DNA of 64,000 bases, from assembly GCF_029433515.1 (NCBI RefSeq), contig NZ_JAQTIG010000007.1, positions 1 to 64,000 of the forward strand, written 5' to 3'. Positions 17,024 through 25,127 of this stretch are shown here, one piece after another. The DNA is from Lactobacillus sp. ESL0679. GTDB lineage: Bacteria; Bacillota; Bacilli; Lactobacillales; Lactobacillaceae. The translations under genes were made by a program, and so were the position numbers. Position 1 is the first letter of the stretch; each line of letters begins with the position of its first letter. The notes under the pieces were generated by a model that was given only the letters and a program-made list of their open reading frames with translations, was not told the origin of the DNA and searched no databases.

Positions 17024-18157
17024 GTGCAAGGACGTTCAACGGAGCTTGCTGGTTTTGTAACTTCAGTAGTTGATGCGAGATTAGCAGTGCTAAATGGTGA
17101 TCAAAGTAGTATTAGCAACTCCTATTCTATTCTAGAAGAGGAAAGTGGAGCAGGACTTTTGTTTATTCTTAGGTATCCTAGCGGTATGCAGCTAGATTCA
17201 AAAACTTACTTTGGTTTATATGATACGATTGCTCCTGCTGTTTCTAGCGTTAAGACCATGATTAGGCCATTAACTTATCAACTTGTATCAATTGACGCTA
17301 TGCCTATGGCCATGGCGCAAGGCTTTTTCTTCCCGTGGCGTGATGGTAAAGCTAAGAGATTAGTTGGTAGTATTGATGAAATTTTATCAGGTTATGATCT
17401 CAATGAAGAAATTCCAATAATGGATGGTATGGCTGCTTCACGCAAAGCAAGTACATATCTAATTACTGGTAACACCGGAAGTGGAAAAACCGAGGCTTTT
17501 AAGTATTTTGAAAGAGTTTTTGCTCGGACAACTAATAAAAGCGGAGATTGTAAAGCTAAGGTAATTATTTTTGACTCAAAAAAGGGTGCAGGTAGTCGTT
17601 GGGCTAAAAAGTATGATCCTGATATTGAATTGATAATTCCTAATGAAAGCGATCGACCAGAAGATTTTGTACCAAAGTGCAACGCCAAATTGGCAGAAGT
17701 CATTAAAGAGATGAACAAACGACAATCAAAATTGTTTGAAGTTTCAAGTAAAATCACTACTGATGCTAGTGAAATTGATGTTCCACCTATTTGGGTTTTA
17801 TTCGAAGAGCTGGAAGGTATTACTTTGGGACTTAGTCCCAGATCGTCTCAAGTACAGGACTTGTATAGATTATTAACTCAAATTGCATTGCTTGGACGTG
17901 AAAGTTTAGTGGGTTTGTGTATTACTGCTCAATTAGGACGAAACGACGTGGTTCCTATCCCTATTCGTAGCCAAATGATGGTGAAAATTTTACTTGGTGT
18001 TATTGATAGAAGTTCAACTTCTTATTTATTTGGTGATTTAGATAATTCAATTCCTTTGCCAATGGGATCCGCTGGAAGCGGGATTATTTCGATTACTGAT
18101 GGTAAACATTATGGTATTGAGCCAGTTGCAATGCCGACAATTTTGGAGGATTTTTAA
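17024..18157 (+). CDS. FtsK/SpoIIIE-type DNA translocase of the element
   Basis: ATPase of the FtsK-HerA class, used by integrative elements to couple or move DNA. About 377 residues. Walker A is TGNTGSGKT (148-156), the KVIIFDSKKGAG strand follows, Walker B is in PPIWVLFEELEG, and the C-terminal region has GRESLVGLCITAQLGRNDVVP. GAGGTG lies just before the GTG at 17024; a GTG at 17015 would overlap that site. No transmembrane part is present. The upstream gene ends at 17018, so the two are coupled. Confidence 0.82.
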   Translation: MQGRSTELAGFVTSVVDARLAVLNGDQSSISNSYSILEEESGAGLLFILRYPSGMQLDSKTYFGLYDTIAPAVSSVKTMIRPLTYQLVSIDAMPMAMAQGFFFPWRDGKAKRLVGSIDEILSGYDLNEEIPIMDGMAASRKASTYLITGNTGSGKTEAFKYFERVFARTTNKSGDCKAKVIIFDSKKGAGSRWAKKYDPDIELIIPNESDRPEDFVPKCNAKLAEVIKEMNKRQSKLFEVSSKITTDASEIDVPPIWVLFEELEGITLGLSPRSSQVQDLYRLLTQIALLGRESLVGLCITAQLGRNDVVPIPIRSQMMVKILLGVIDRSSTSYLFGDLDNSIPLPMGSAGSGIISITDGKHYGIEPVAMPTILEDF

Positions 18158-18565
18158 ATGTTATTATGGTTTATGGATAAGCTAACTAGCTTTATTTTAA
18201 TTTGGATAGTAATAATTTTTGCTTATTATTTATTAAATATTGCACTTCATGGTGAATTGGTTAGATCACTTCAGTGCACTAAATCAAACCTTGATTATGC
18301 TGATTTAATAGCAAACATTTGTGCAGCTGGAATAAGAGTACATATTGATGGTACAAAAGTTAGAGTTATTGTTCCAACTAAGACTTTATGGCAATTTCAT
18401 ACTAACGGTACTGTTAGAGAAATTATGAAAGAGCGGGTTAATGGATCTCAGTTCAGTCAAGGTCTTGCTTTAACATATGGCAAGGGAATTGTATTTTCTC
18501 GGCCATGGATTAAGACTAATAAGATTGTTATTGAAGGAAGTTCAGCTGGATCTAAAAGAAGATAG
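18158..18565 (+). CDS. small membrane-anchored protein of the element
   Basis: A 135-residue protein whose ATG immediately follows the stop of the FtsK-type gene, with GGAGGA inside the end of that gene, so translation is coupled. One N-terminal membrane helix (about 8-28) is followed by a soluble domain with ADLIANICAAGIRVHIDGTKVRVIVPTKTLW. No family recognised. A partner of the ATPase or of Rep is possible from position only. Confidence 0.65.
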   Translation: MLLWFMDKLTSFILIWIVIIFAYYLLNIALHGELVRSLQCTKSNLDYADLIANICAAGIRVHIDGTKVRVIVPTKTLWQFHTNGTVREIMKERVNGSQFSQGLALTYGKGIVFSRPWIKTNKIVIEGSSAGSKRR

Positions 18566-18706
18566 TCTCTCGATTTTGGGCCTCAAGGCCCAAAAAAAGC
18601 GAGAGAAAAGTATATAAAGTCTTGTTGTGCATGTGTGTAAAACATTGTCATATAGCCCTTACGGGCTTGTTATTGGTAAGGGCTACACACTGTGCAAACT
18701 GTGTAG
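18566..18706 (+). other. hairpin-rich region, candidate replication origin or oriT
   Basis: Three strong inverted repeats lie between the FtsK operon and rep. The first is TCTCTCG/CGAGAGA (18566-18606) enclosing TTTTGGGCC/GGCCCAAAA. The second is TAGCCCTTA/TAAGGGCTA (18653-18685). The third is CTACACA/TGTGTAG (18683-18706). The second and third overlap, so only one can form at a time. HUH Rep proteins nick at such cruciforms next to their own gene. The first hairpin could instead be a terminator. Confidence 0.5.
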
Positions 18707-18718
18707 AAAGGTAAAATT

Positions 18719-19747
18719 GTGGAAAAAAGAGCACGACAGTTTATGTATGTGCAGTATTTAGAGTATTTGAAAATTGAGCTTTTAGATTTAGATAGTATTT
18801 TATCTAAATCCAGCCTTCAAGAGTGGGCGTATATTCTTCACGATAAGGACGTAGATAAAAATGGTGAGTTGATTCGACCACATGTTCATGTAGTTCTAAA
18901 ATATACACATCCACAAGTTCCATCTCATGTTGCGAGACTTTTTAAAGATAAGTCGCAATATTTAGAAGTGTGGAAAGGTAAAATCAATAACGCTTATAGC
19001 TATTTAATTCATGCGACTAGTGAAGCCAAAAATAAATATCAATACGGTTCTGAATCGGTAATTGCCTCATTTGATTTTGCAAAAAGACTTGAAAAAATAC
19101 AAGCTAGAGTTAAAAAATCTAATGTCGATTCTAGGTTTGTATTGGATATGATAACTCAGTATGGTGATCAGAAAATCTCATATAATGAGCTAGTTTCAGC
19201 TATTGGGTTTACAGAAGTTGCTCGAAATAAGAGAGTGATTGATAATTTATCTGCCCTTATTGCTGATAAAAAGCATGAGGAATGGCTTGTGAAATTTAAA
19301 GATCGAAAAACTGAAGTAATTTGGCTTTGGGGTGCTGCTGGGGTTGGTAAGACTCGTTATGCTAAATGGTTAGTAAAAGGTGAAAAAGCAGTGACTCTTG
19401 GAAGTAGTAGGGACTATTTTCAAGATTATCATGGTGAAAACTATGTAATTTTAAATGATTTGAGGCCTAGCGATTTCAAGTATGCCGATTTACTAAGGTT
19501 GTTGGATCCTTATGAGCACGACAAAAGCGCCCCGCGTCGTTATCATGATGTTAAGTTAAATATTGAAATGCTGGTTATAACTACGCCTTATAGTCCACGT
19601 GATTTTTATAAGCAAGTAAAGCTTGAAGATCCTGAAGTAGATACTTTTGCTCAACTTAACCGCAGAGTTCATGAAATTCATATTACATCAGAGTTTACTA
19701 AAGAAATTTTCGGAGATAGTACAGATGAATTTATTGAATGGCCGTGA
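18719..19747 (+). CDS. rep: HUH-type replication initiator with helicase domain
   Basis: Rolling-circle Rep of the plasmid Rep_2/RepB kind fused to a P-loop NTPase, 342 residues. The HUH motif is RPHVHVVLKY (His55, His57). The catalytic Tyr is Tyr93 or Tyr95 in NNAYSYLIH. The C-terminal half has Walker A GAAGVGKT (205-212) and the Walker B-like strand YVILNDLRP. It is likely to nick the hairpin region just upstream and support replication of the excised circle; strand transfer in mobilisation is possible. The start is GTG behind GAAAGGT. Confidence 0.82.
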   Translation: MEKRARQFMYVQYLEYLKIELLDLDSILSKSSLQEWAYILHDKDVDKNGELIRPHVHVVLKYTHPQVPSHVARLFKDKSQYLEVWKGKINNAYSYLIHATSEAKNKYQYGSESVIASFDFAKRLEKIQARVKKSNVDSRFVLDMITQYGDQKISYNELVSAIGFTEVARNKRVIDNLSALIADKKHEEWLVKFKDRKTEVIWLWGAAGVGKTRYAKWLVKGEKAVTLGSSRDYFQDYHGENYVILNDLRPSDFKYADLLRLLDPYEHDKSAPRRYHDVKLNIEMLVITTPYSPRDFYKQVKLEDPEVDTFAQLNRRVHEIHITSEFTKEIFGDSTDEFIEWP

Positions 19748-19913
19748 AGTGATGGAAAGTCTAAAAATTAGCTCTACTTTACTTTATAAGTTTCGAAAAT
19801 CAGGTATGCCGTATCATCAATTACCTGGTGGTCGTGCTTATTATTTATTAGATGAGGTGGAAGACTGGTTAAGACAAGCAGGTTATCATAAAGAAAAAGT
19901 ATGGAGTAAATAA
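19725..19913 (+). CDS. xis: excisionase-like HTH protein
   Basis: A 62-residue winged-helix protein of the MerR/excisionase-like HTH_17 kind: NGREVMESLKISSTLLYKFRKSG, then GGRAYYLLDEVEDWLRQ. The start ATG at 19725 follows CGGAGATAG by nine bases; it overlaps the end of rep by 23 bases. It precedes the integrase and should direct it toward excision. A second closely similar gene lies at 28431 without an integrase. Confidence 0.82.
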   Translation: MNLLNGREVMESLKISSTLLYKFRKSGMPYHQLPGGRAYYLLDEVEDWLRQAGYHKEKVWSK

Positions 19914-19919
19914 ATTTGT

Positions 19920-19973
19920 TGAGGTAGAATTGTAAGTATCACTTCTGTTCTACCTCATTTTTGTGAGGTAGAA
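19920..19973 (+). promoter_or_regulatory. integrase leader switch hiding the ribosome site
   Basis: TGAGGTAGAA occurs twice (19920-19929 and 19964-19973) around its exact complement TTCTACCTCA (19948-19957). The second copy is the ribosome site of int. Pairing of the middle arm with the second copy (six-base loop) buries it; pairing with the first copy frees it but makes a terminator-like stem before ATTTTTG. The 16 bases at 19941-19956 are also complementary to the small RNA at 9230-9245, which could break both stems. Confidence 0.65.
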
Positions 19974-19976
19974 AAA

Positions 19977-21212
19977 ATGATAAAGAAAGTAACTTCAGGT
20001 AAACATGTCGGAGAATGGCTAGTAAGAATCCAGCCTGTTGATAAGAAAACTGGTAAACGTTTGTCATGGCCAACGCAGTATGTGGCAAATAAGCGAAAAG
20101 CTGTATTAGTTGAAAATCAAATGTGGGCAGATTATGAAACTGGCTTAAATAGAAATTCGGGTAAAAATATTTTTGCTGAAGAATTTCAAAAATATGTGGA
20201 TAAACGTGCGAAAACAATTAGTCCTGTTACCTTAAAGACCTGGCAAGATTCTGCTCGTGCATTTAAAAAATATTTTGGTAAGACTAGAATTAATCAAATT
20301 ACTACTGACTTAGTTTCAGATTATGCACATGATTATGTTGAGAAGCATAATGTTATCGTAAATAACTCTGCAACTATTGCTAAAAGGTTAGTTCACATGC
20401 GGAATTTTTTTAAATCACTTGATGGAAAGATAGTTAAGGAAAATCCGGTTCCAGAAAAAGCGTTAAAATTGTTTTTTAAGCAAAGTGATTTTTCAGTTAA
20501 ACAAGAAAGATATATTTTTACACCAGATGAATTAAATAAAATTAGAAACTTAATTATTTCTGATTTGCAAAAAAACACCTTTGTTCCTAATTGGGTAGGA
20601 CGTTTAGCAATCTTAGTTGAAAGCTATACTGGAATGAGAATTGGTGAGTTACAAGCTCTAAAGTTTAAAAATATTGTTCATAAAAATAATGTTTGGACTT
20701 TTAAAATTAATGATTCTTGGTCTGATTATGTTAAAGGCTTTAATGGATCGTTAAAAGCCCGTCCTAAGGGATGTTCTAGAACGTTAGTACCTGTTCCTGA
20801 GGAATTAATTGAACTTTTACAACTGTTTGAGAAGAAACAAACGCAATATTTGCAAAATCATAATTGTGAAAATACTTTAGGTTTAATTTTTTTGAATTTA
20901 CATGATTATCGGAATGCTACTAATAATTCTCCAATTACACAGCATGGAATTAATGATATGTTGAAACTGATTTGTAAGAGATTAGATATTCAATCTAATA
21001 AGAAAAAACTAAGTGCATATTCTTTTAGACATACAATTTGTACTAATTTGGCAAATACTCCACAAATGTCTTATCCATGGGCTGCAGAAAGAATGGGTCA
21101 TTCATTGGAAATGTTTATGAAAACTTATGTAGGAATTGATCCTGATATGGACAGACAAATGAGTGTGTTATGGTCTGATAACTTTGCACAAAATAATGCA
21201 CAAGCTAAATGA
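19977..21212 (+). CDS. int: tyrosine integrase
   Basis: Site-specific recombinase of 411 residues, full length for phage/ICE integrases. The N-terminal arm-binding region starts VTSGKHVGEWLVRIQ, and a SAM-like core-binding domain spans about 60-160. In the catalytic domain Arg221 is in GMRIGEL, Arg351 in YSFRHTICT, the GHS box follows, and the nucleophile Tyr384 is in KTYVGI. It lies next to attR and acts on the tRNA-Thr site. Its ribosome site is in the hairpin described just upstream, so expression is likely tightly limited. Confidence 0.92.
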   Translation: MIKKVTSGKHVGEWLVRIQPVDKKTGKRLSWPTQYVANKRKAVLVENQMWADYETGLNRNSGKNIFAEEFQKYVDKRAKTISPVTLKTWQDSARAFKKYFGKTRINQITTDLVSDYAHDYVEKHNVIVNNSATIAKRLVHMRNFFKSLDGKIVKENPVPEKALKLFFKQSDFSVKQERYIFTPDELNKIRNLIISDLQKNTFVPNWVGRLAILVESYTGMRIGELQALKFKNIVHKNNVWTFKINDSWSDYVKGFNGSLKARPKGCSRTLVPVPEELIELLQLFEKKQTQYLQNHNCENTLGLIFLNLHDYRNATNNSPITQHGINDMLKLICKRLDIQSNKKKLSAYSFRHTICTNLANTPQMSYPWAAERMGHSLEMFMKTYVGIDPDMDRQMSVLWSDNFAQNNAQAK

Positions 21213-21264
21213 AATTGTAGTAAAAACGTTAATTTATAAGGAATACTGGGGCAACTTCTGTTGC

Positions 21265-21360
21265 GGCAATCAGCATTTTTAATAGTAATTCAAAGTAATC
21301 AGCCTTGATTTATCAACGTTTTTCGAAGATAAGTTAAGGTTGATTTTGTTTAATAATAGA
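21265..21360 (+). repeat. attR: right direct repeat
   Basis: About 96 bases matching 9079-9175, starting with the last eleven bases of tRNA-Thr. The structured RNA homologous to the one at 9177 follows at the same distance, so the duplicated unit is about 200 bases long but increasingly diverged. Since crossover is expected in the identical first 37 bases, what follows here belongs to the chromosome (or to an older element). Confidence 0.87.
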
Positions 21361-21460
21361 TATTTGGCACCAAGAAAATTAGCTTGGTGCCAAAATTGAA
21401 ATAGTAGAGCAGGATATATGTTGAAATGGCGGGCTTTATGCCCGCTTTTTTGGTGCCAGA
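21361..21460 (+). ncRNA. structured small RNA, copy 2
   Basis: Same plan as copy 1 with different sequence. The 5' hairpin is TTTGGCACCAAG/CTTGGTGCCAAA (21363-21394), the linker TAGTAGAGCAGGATATATG, and the terminator hairpin GCGGGC/GCCCGC (21429-21445) with T tract. The 3' arm TTTTTTGGTGCCA again complements the 5' arm. The 5' arm changed from GTGCAC to TTGGCACC and the 3' arm changed with it: compensatory change supporting an RNA fold. Confidence 0.58.
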
Positions 21461-21517
21461 AAAATCTTTTGGAGTGAAACAGTTGATGATATGGCGGTTT
21501 TTTTGCTTGTTATGAGG
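21461..21517 (+). repeat. partial RNA repeat, copy 2b; candidate att of second element
   Basis: AAAATCTTTTGGAGTGAAAC (21461-21480) is identical to 28810-28829, and the similarity continues as GTTG..TATA.GCGG. The terminator hairpin is degenerate (GGCGG then T run). It is the linker and 3' part of a structured RNA lacking its own 5' hairpin, probably made by recombination at this site. Confidence 0.5.
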
Positions 21518-21555
21518 TATTTTAAATAGTTGTAAATTAATTTGAAATGTTGTGG

Positions 21556-21677
21556 TCAGTCACACTATAAGGTCACACAAAGTAAAATAAGTTGAAAATT
21601 TGTTGTCATTAATTTTTTGGGAATGAACATAACCATTGATGTAGCAGGTCTAATTGCCTGCTTTTTTGTGTGACTGA
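21556..21677 (+). ncRNA. structured small RNA, copy 3
   Basis: 5' arm TCAGTCACAC (21556-21565) and 3' arm GTGTGACTGA (21668-21677) are exact complements. The terminator hairpin is AGCAGG/CCTGCT (21643-21662) with a T tract, and the linker holds GGGAATGAACATAACC. Both stems differ from the other copies yet keep pairing. The remaining stretch up to the marR promoter (21678-21800) shows nothing further. Confidence 0.52.
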
Positions 21678-21816
21678 GAGTGATTAGACTAATTTTATTA
21701 TTAATAGAATTGTTCTTTAACAAGTAAGAACTCTCTATTTATTATGAAGTAGTAGGCAATTAAGCAGCAATTTATATTGTTGAAAATGCTAACGTGTACT
21801 TTTATTTTATAAATGC

Positions 21817-21831
21817 GTTTACTAAGTAAAC
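21817..21831. promoter_or_regulatory. MarR operator candidate
   Basis: GTTTACTAAGTAAAC is a perfect 15-base inverted repeat between a likely -35 region and the GATAAT -10 (about 21840) of marR. MarR regulators usually bind such sites over their own promoter and are released by ligand. Confidence 0.6.
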
Positions 21832-21879
21832 ACATTTGTGATAATATAGCAAATATGATTTTAATAAGGAGTTTTTAAA

Positions 21880-22296
21880 ATGAAAATTCAAGAAACAAGT
21901 TATAAAATTAGTCGCTTATATAAATTATTTTTAGCCGATTATGCCAAATTAACTAAAAAAATTAATATAAATGTTGCTGACTATAATATATTTTTGACAT
22001 TAGAAGAAAATCCAGGTTGTACTCAGCTTTTTTTAGCCCAAAAAAGACATGTTGAACGTAGTTTATTGACTCGGATTATAAAAAAATATCTTGAGCTGGA
22101 TTTAATTGAGCGTCGGCAAAGTTCTACTAATAAGAGTGCTTATGCACTTTATCTCACACCTAAAGGAAAGCGAGCCACACGGTCAATAAGAAAAATGATT
22201 AATTCTTTAAATGAAAAAATTGCAAAACTTTGTTCTAGTGAAGAATACGAAGCACTTAATGGCATATTAGATTTATTAATTGAGAAATGGAACTAA
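21880..22296 (+). CDS. MarR-family transcriptional regulator
   Basis: 138-residue winged-helix repressor. The DNA-binding part is CTQLFLAQKRHVERSLLTRIIKKYLELDLIERRQSSTN, with NKSAYALYLTPKGK as the wing. The gene begins behind AATAAGGAG and overlaps or abuts the efflux gene that follows. By family and position it represses the MFS gene and perhaps the ABC genes in answer to a toxic compound; the inducer is unknown. Confidence 0.87.
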   Translation: MKIQETSYKISRLYKLFLADYAKLTKKININVADYNIFLTLEENPGCTQLFLAQKRHVERSLLTRIIKKYLELDLIERRQSSTNKSAYALYLTPKGKRATRSIRKMINSLNEKIAKLCSSEEYEALNGILDLLIEKWN

Positions 22297-22298
22297 AA

Positions 22299-23417
22299 AT
22301 GAAGAAATTTACTATATTATCTCTATCACTGTTTACACTACTTGCTGGAGCAGCATTATCCCCAGCTTTGCCAAGCATCAGTCAAGCCTTTCCTCAAGTT
22401 AATAAACTTTGGATACAAGCATTAGTTACAATCCCGTCTATTTGTGTTATTTTTTGGCAAGTTTTGGCTACTAAAGTTAGTACAAAATTCTCAAGTAAAA
22501 AGCAATTAATTATCGGGCTGATTTTATATTCTTTTGGCGGAGGACTACCAGTATTAACTGCTAACTTTACATTAATTATTGTTAGTAGAATAGTTCTTGG
22601 AGTTGGATTAGGAATTATAGCCGACTTATCAGTTGAATTAATTAATTCCAACTATCAAGATGCTGAACGCAAACGAATGTTAAGCTATGCTGGAGCTTTA
22701 AATAATGGTGGTACAGTATTGGCCGTTTTATATGCGGGTTTGACAGCTAAATTAAATTGGCACCTTGTTTTTTATCTTTATCTTTTAGCACTAATTCCAC
22801 TTTGCCTAGTTTTCAGCTTTTTAAAAGATGAGTCTATGACGTCTAAAAGAAAATTGGCATCTGACAAAACTAGTTTTGAACCTGAATTTTTATTTATTGC
22901 AGGTGAAATGCTAATAACTACTATTATCTATTTTATTGTTCCCACTAATCTTGGCTATGCTATTAAAGAGTATTTTAAAATTAATAATTCGCTGATAACG
23001 GGAGGATTAATGGCTTTAATTTCTATTCTAGGAGTTATCGCTGGTTTATTATTTAGTAGAAATCGTCTTAAAAATAAGAGCGTTTTAATTGGTTTATTTA
23101 CTATGTTTTCTTGTTCAATGTTATTTCTATCTTTGGAAAACTCGTTAATGCTGTTTGTTATTGGTGCAGCATTAAGTGGATTTAGTCTCGGTATTGCCTT
23201 ACCATTATTCAATCAAGAGATTATTTCAATCTCAAACATTAACTCAAGTAATCGTAATTTAAGTATTGGTCAAGCTATGATCTTTTTAGGACAATTTATT
23301 TCGCCATTTTTAATAACGGAACTACATAACTTGCTTAATTGTAATGTTTTTCAAATTGGATGTGGATTAAGCTTGATATTACTTTTTCTGAATATAATTA
23401 AACCCGTGAGATATTAA
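22299..23417 (+). CDS. MFS efflux transporter
   Basis: Drug:H+ antiporter-type transporter of about 372 residues and twelve helices. LAGAALSPALPSISQAFP (helix 1) and the helix 4 region RIVLGVGLGIIADLSVELI belong to the DHA family. I start at the ATG at 22299 (MKKFTILSLSL); an in-frame ATG at 22287 overlaps the marR end and is also possible. Coexpression with MarR suggests inducible export of a toxic molecule. There is no clear terminator after it. Confidence 0.85.
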   Translation: MKKFTILSLSLFTLLAGAALSPALPSISQAFPQVNKLWIQALVTIPSICVIFWQVLATKVSTKFSSKKQLIIGLILYSFGGGLPVLTANFTLIIVSRIVLGVGLGIIADLSVELINSNYQDAERKRMLSYAGALNNGGTVLAVLYAGLTAKLNWHLVFYLYLLALIPLCLVFSFLKDESMTSKRKLASDKTSFEPEFLFIAGEMLITTIIYFIVPTNLGYAIKEYFKINNSLITGGLMALISILGVIAGLLFSRNRLKNKSVLIGLFTMFSCSMLFLSLENSLMLFVIGAALSGFSLGIALPLFNQEIISISNINSSNRNLSIGQAMIFLGQFISPFLITELHNLLNCNVFQIGCGLSLILLFLNIIKPVRY

Positions 23418-23543
23418 AATAACTTGCTTTATAATAATGCTTTTTTGCTAACTTAAAGTTGTACTAATATTTTCACAACATTAAAGTATTGCTAATAAGT
23501 AAATATTAGTGTTTAATTAAAAAATAAAACAAGGGGGAATTTA

Positions 23544-25127
23544 TTGAGTATTAAAGAAATCATTAGAGTCAACGAACCAAGAGCTATTTTAATTTTAGTT
23601 ATTTATATTTTTAGTTCATTTTCAAGCACTGGATCACAATATTTACTTAAATATGCGATAAATGCGATTAGTAACCAGAACTTTTCTAATTTTCTGTTTT
23701 GGATAATTACTCAAGCTGTTACTAAATTTATGGCAACTGCATTACTTGCGGTGGCAACTTATAAGTTTAATCAGCAGATGCAGGAGTATATCCATAGAGT
23801 ACGAGATGAAATTTTACGCCATTATTATGCAAATGGTCAGGATAAAATTTCTAAAATAGAAAATGAATTAAGCAGTAATATGAAAATTTTAACGACTGAT
23901 TATTTAGAGCCTGGGTCTATTATTGTGCAATCTTTACTTGTAATTATGCTATCGATTAGTGCCTTATTTACACTACATTGGAGTTTGATTTTAGCAACTA
24001 TCATTGTCGCGATTATTGTATTTCTATTACCAAAAATTATGAAAAAAAAGTTATCAACGGCAACTGCCACTGCAGCGATGCAAAATTCAGAATTGCTTGA
24101 AACTATTAGTAATTGGTTTCAAGGCTTAACTGAATTACGGCGTTATCACGTTTTTTCAAAAATGAATAAGGAATTGGATCGCACTAGTCAAGCTTTAGCT
24201 CAAGCAAATATCAAAAAAGAAAATCTGCATGGCATTGCGATTGGAATTAATGGGATTGGTAATACGCTTGGACAAATTGGAATTATGGGCTATGCACTTG
24301 TTTTGCTTGTTAACCATCAAATTGATTTTGGTAGTTGGGTTATTGCTACTAGCTTTTGTTCGAATATTTTCAATGGCTTGTGGGACATAGTTGATGCAAT
24401 TACATCCATTAATTCAACTAAGCAGTTGCGTGATCTAACTGGGAAATTACGCCAGTTTATTTCGCTACCACAAGTAGTACCGGTTAATAGTGTTCAAGTT
24501 AAAAATTTGGTAGTCGAGTATCAACATGGTGAGAAAATCGCCTACCCTGATTTTACAATTAATGCTGGTGATAAAGTATTGCTAACTGGAGATTCTGGTA
24601 GTGGTAAATCTACATTATTAAAAGTTTTATTGGGTGAGTTGATACCACAGCAAGGACAAGTTATTTATCAAACGGATAATGGACAAGTAATTAGTCCGCA
24701 AAATGCTATGGTTGGTTATATTGCTCAAGATAGCAGTTTATTTTCTACTAGTATTACGGACAACATTACAATGTTTGCTAACAATTTAGTTGAGAAAGTC
24801 CCTAAAGTTACAGAAAAAATGCAGCTTTCTGCTGATTTAGGTAACTTTCCTGCTGGTTTAAAAACGCAAGTTAATTTGGATCAAGATAATTTATCAGGTG
24901 GTCAGAAGCAGAAGATAGTTTTGGCTAGAGCCGCAATTCGTGAACCACAGATGTTGTTACTTGATGAAGCAACTAGCGCAATTGATAGTAATGCAACTGC
25001 TAAAATTGTTCATGAATTATTGCAAACTAAGCAAACTTTACTGTTGATAGCACATAATTTTAGCCCGAAATTAATGCAACAATTTGATTATCAAATTAAT
25101 TTACAAGCTAAAGAAGGTGCAAAATAA
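23544..25127 (+). CDS. ABC exporter half-transporter 1
   Basis: 527-residue fused membrane/ATPase protein. Six helices occupy about 1-310. The ATPase has Walker A GDSGSGKST (about 350-358), Q-loop YIAQDSS, signature LSGGQ and Walker B LLLDEATS. The start is TTG, 5 bases after AAGGGGGA. Its partner overlaps by one base, so the pair likely forms a heterodimer for peptide, lipid or drug export. No bacteriocin precursor gene is seen nearby. Confidence 0.87.
   Translation: MSIKEIIRVNEPRAILILVIYIFSSFSSTGSQYLLKYAINAISNQNFSNFLFWIITQAVTKFMATALLAVATYKFNQQMQEYIHRVRDEILRHYYANGQDKISKIENELSSNMKILTTDYLEPGSIIVQSLLVIMLSISALFTLHWSLILATIIVAIIVFLLPKIMKKKLSTATATAAMQNSELLETISNWFQGLTELRRYHVFSKMNKELDRTSQALAQANIKKENLHGIAIGINGIGNTLGQIGIMGYALVLLVNHQIDFGSWVIATSFCSNIFNGLWDIVDAITSINSTKQLRDLTGKLRQFISLPQVVPVNSVQVKNLVVEYQHGEKIAYPDFTINAGDKVLLTGDSGSGKSTLLKVLLGELIPQQGQVIYQTDNGQVISPQNAMVGYIAQDSSLFSTSITDNITMFANNLVEKVPKVTEKMQLSADLGNFPAGLKTQVNLDQDNLSGGQKQKIVLARAAIREPQMLLLDEATSAIDSNATAKIVHELLQTKQTLLLIAHNFSPKLMQQFDYQINLQAKEGAK

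Larger units (their letters stand above)
9079..21275 (+). mobile_element. integrative element in tRNA-Thr, about 12.2 kb
   Basis: A direct repeat beginning GGCAATCAGCATTTTTAATA at 9079 and 21265 encloses integrase, excisionase, Rep, FtsK-type ATPase, DUF961-like and repressor-like genes plus restriction and TIR cargo. DUF961-like, FtsK, Rep, Xis, Int recalls the left part of Tn916-type and small replicating integrative elements. No relaxase of another type, type IV secretion genes or phage structural genes are present. It is therefore more likely mobilised in trans, or spread by transduction or as a plasmid-like circle, than self-conjugative. Base composition is more AT-rich than the flanking core genes. 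Confidence 0.85.

Noticed and set aside
21265-21275. Second tRNA-Thr gene at the right end
   Set aside because: Only the last eleven bases of the tRNA are present; no D or anticodon arm precedes them.
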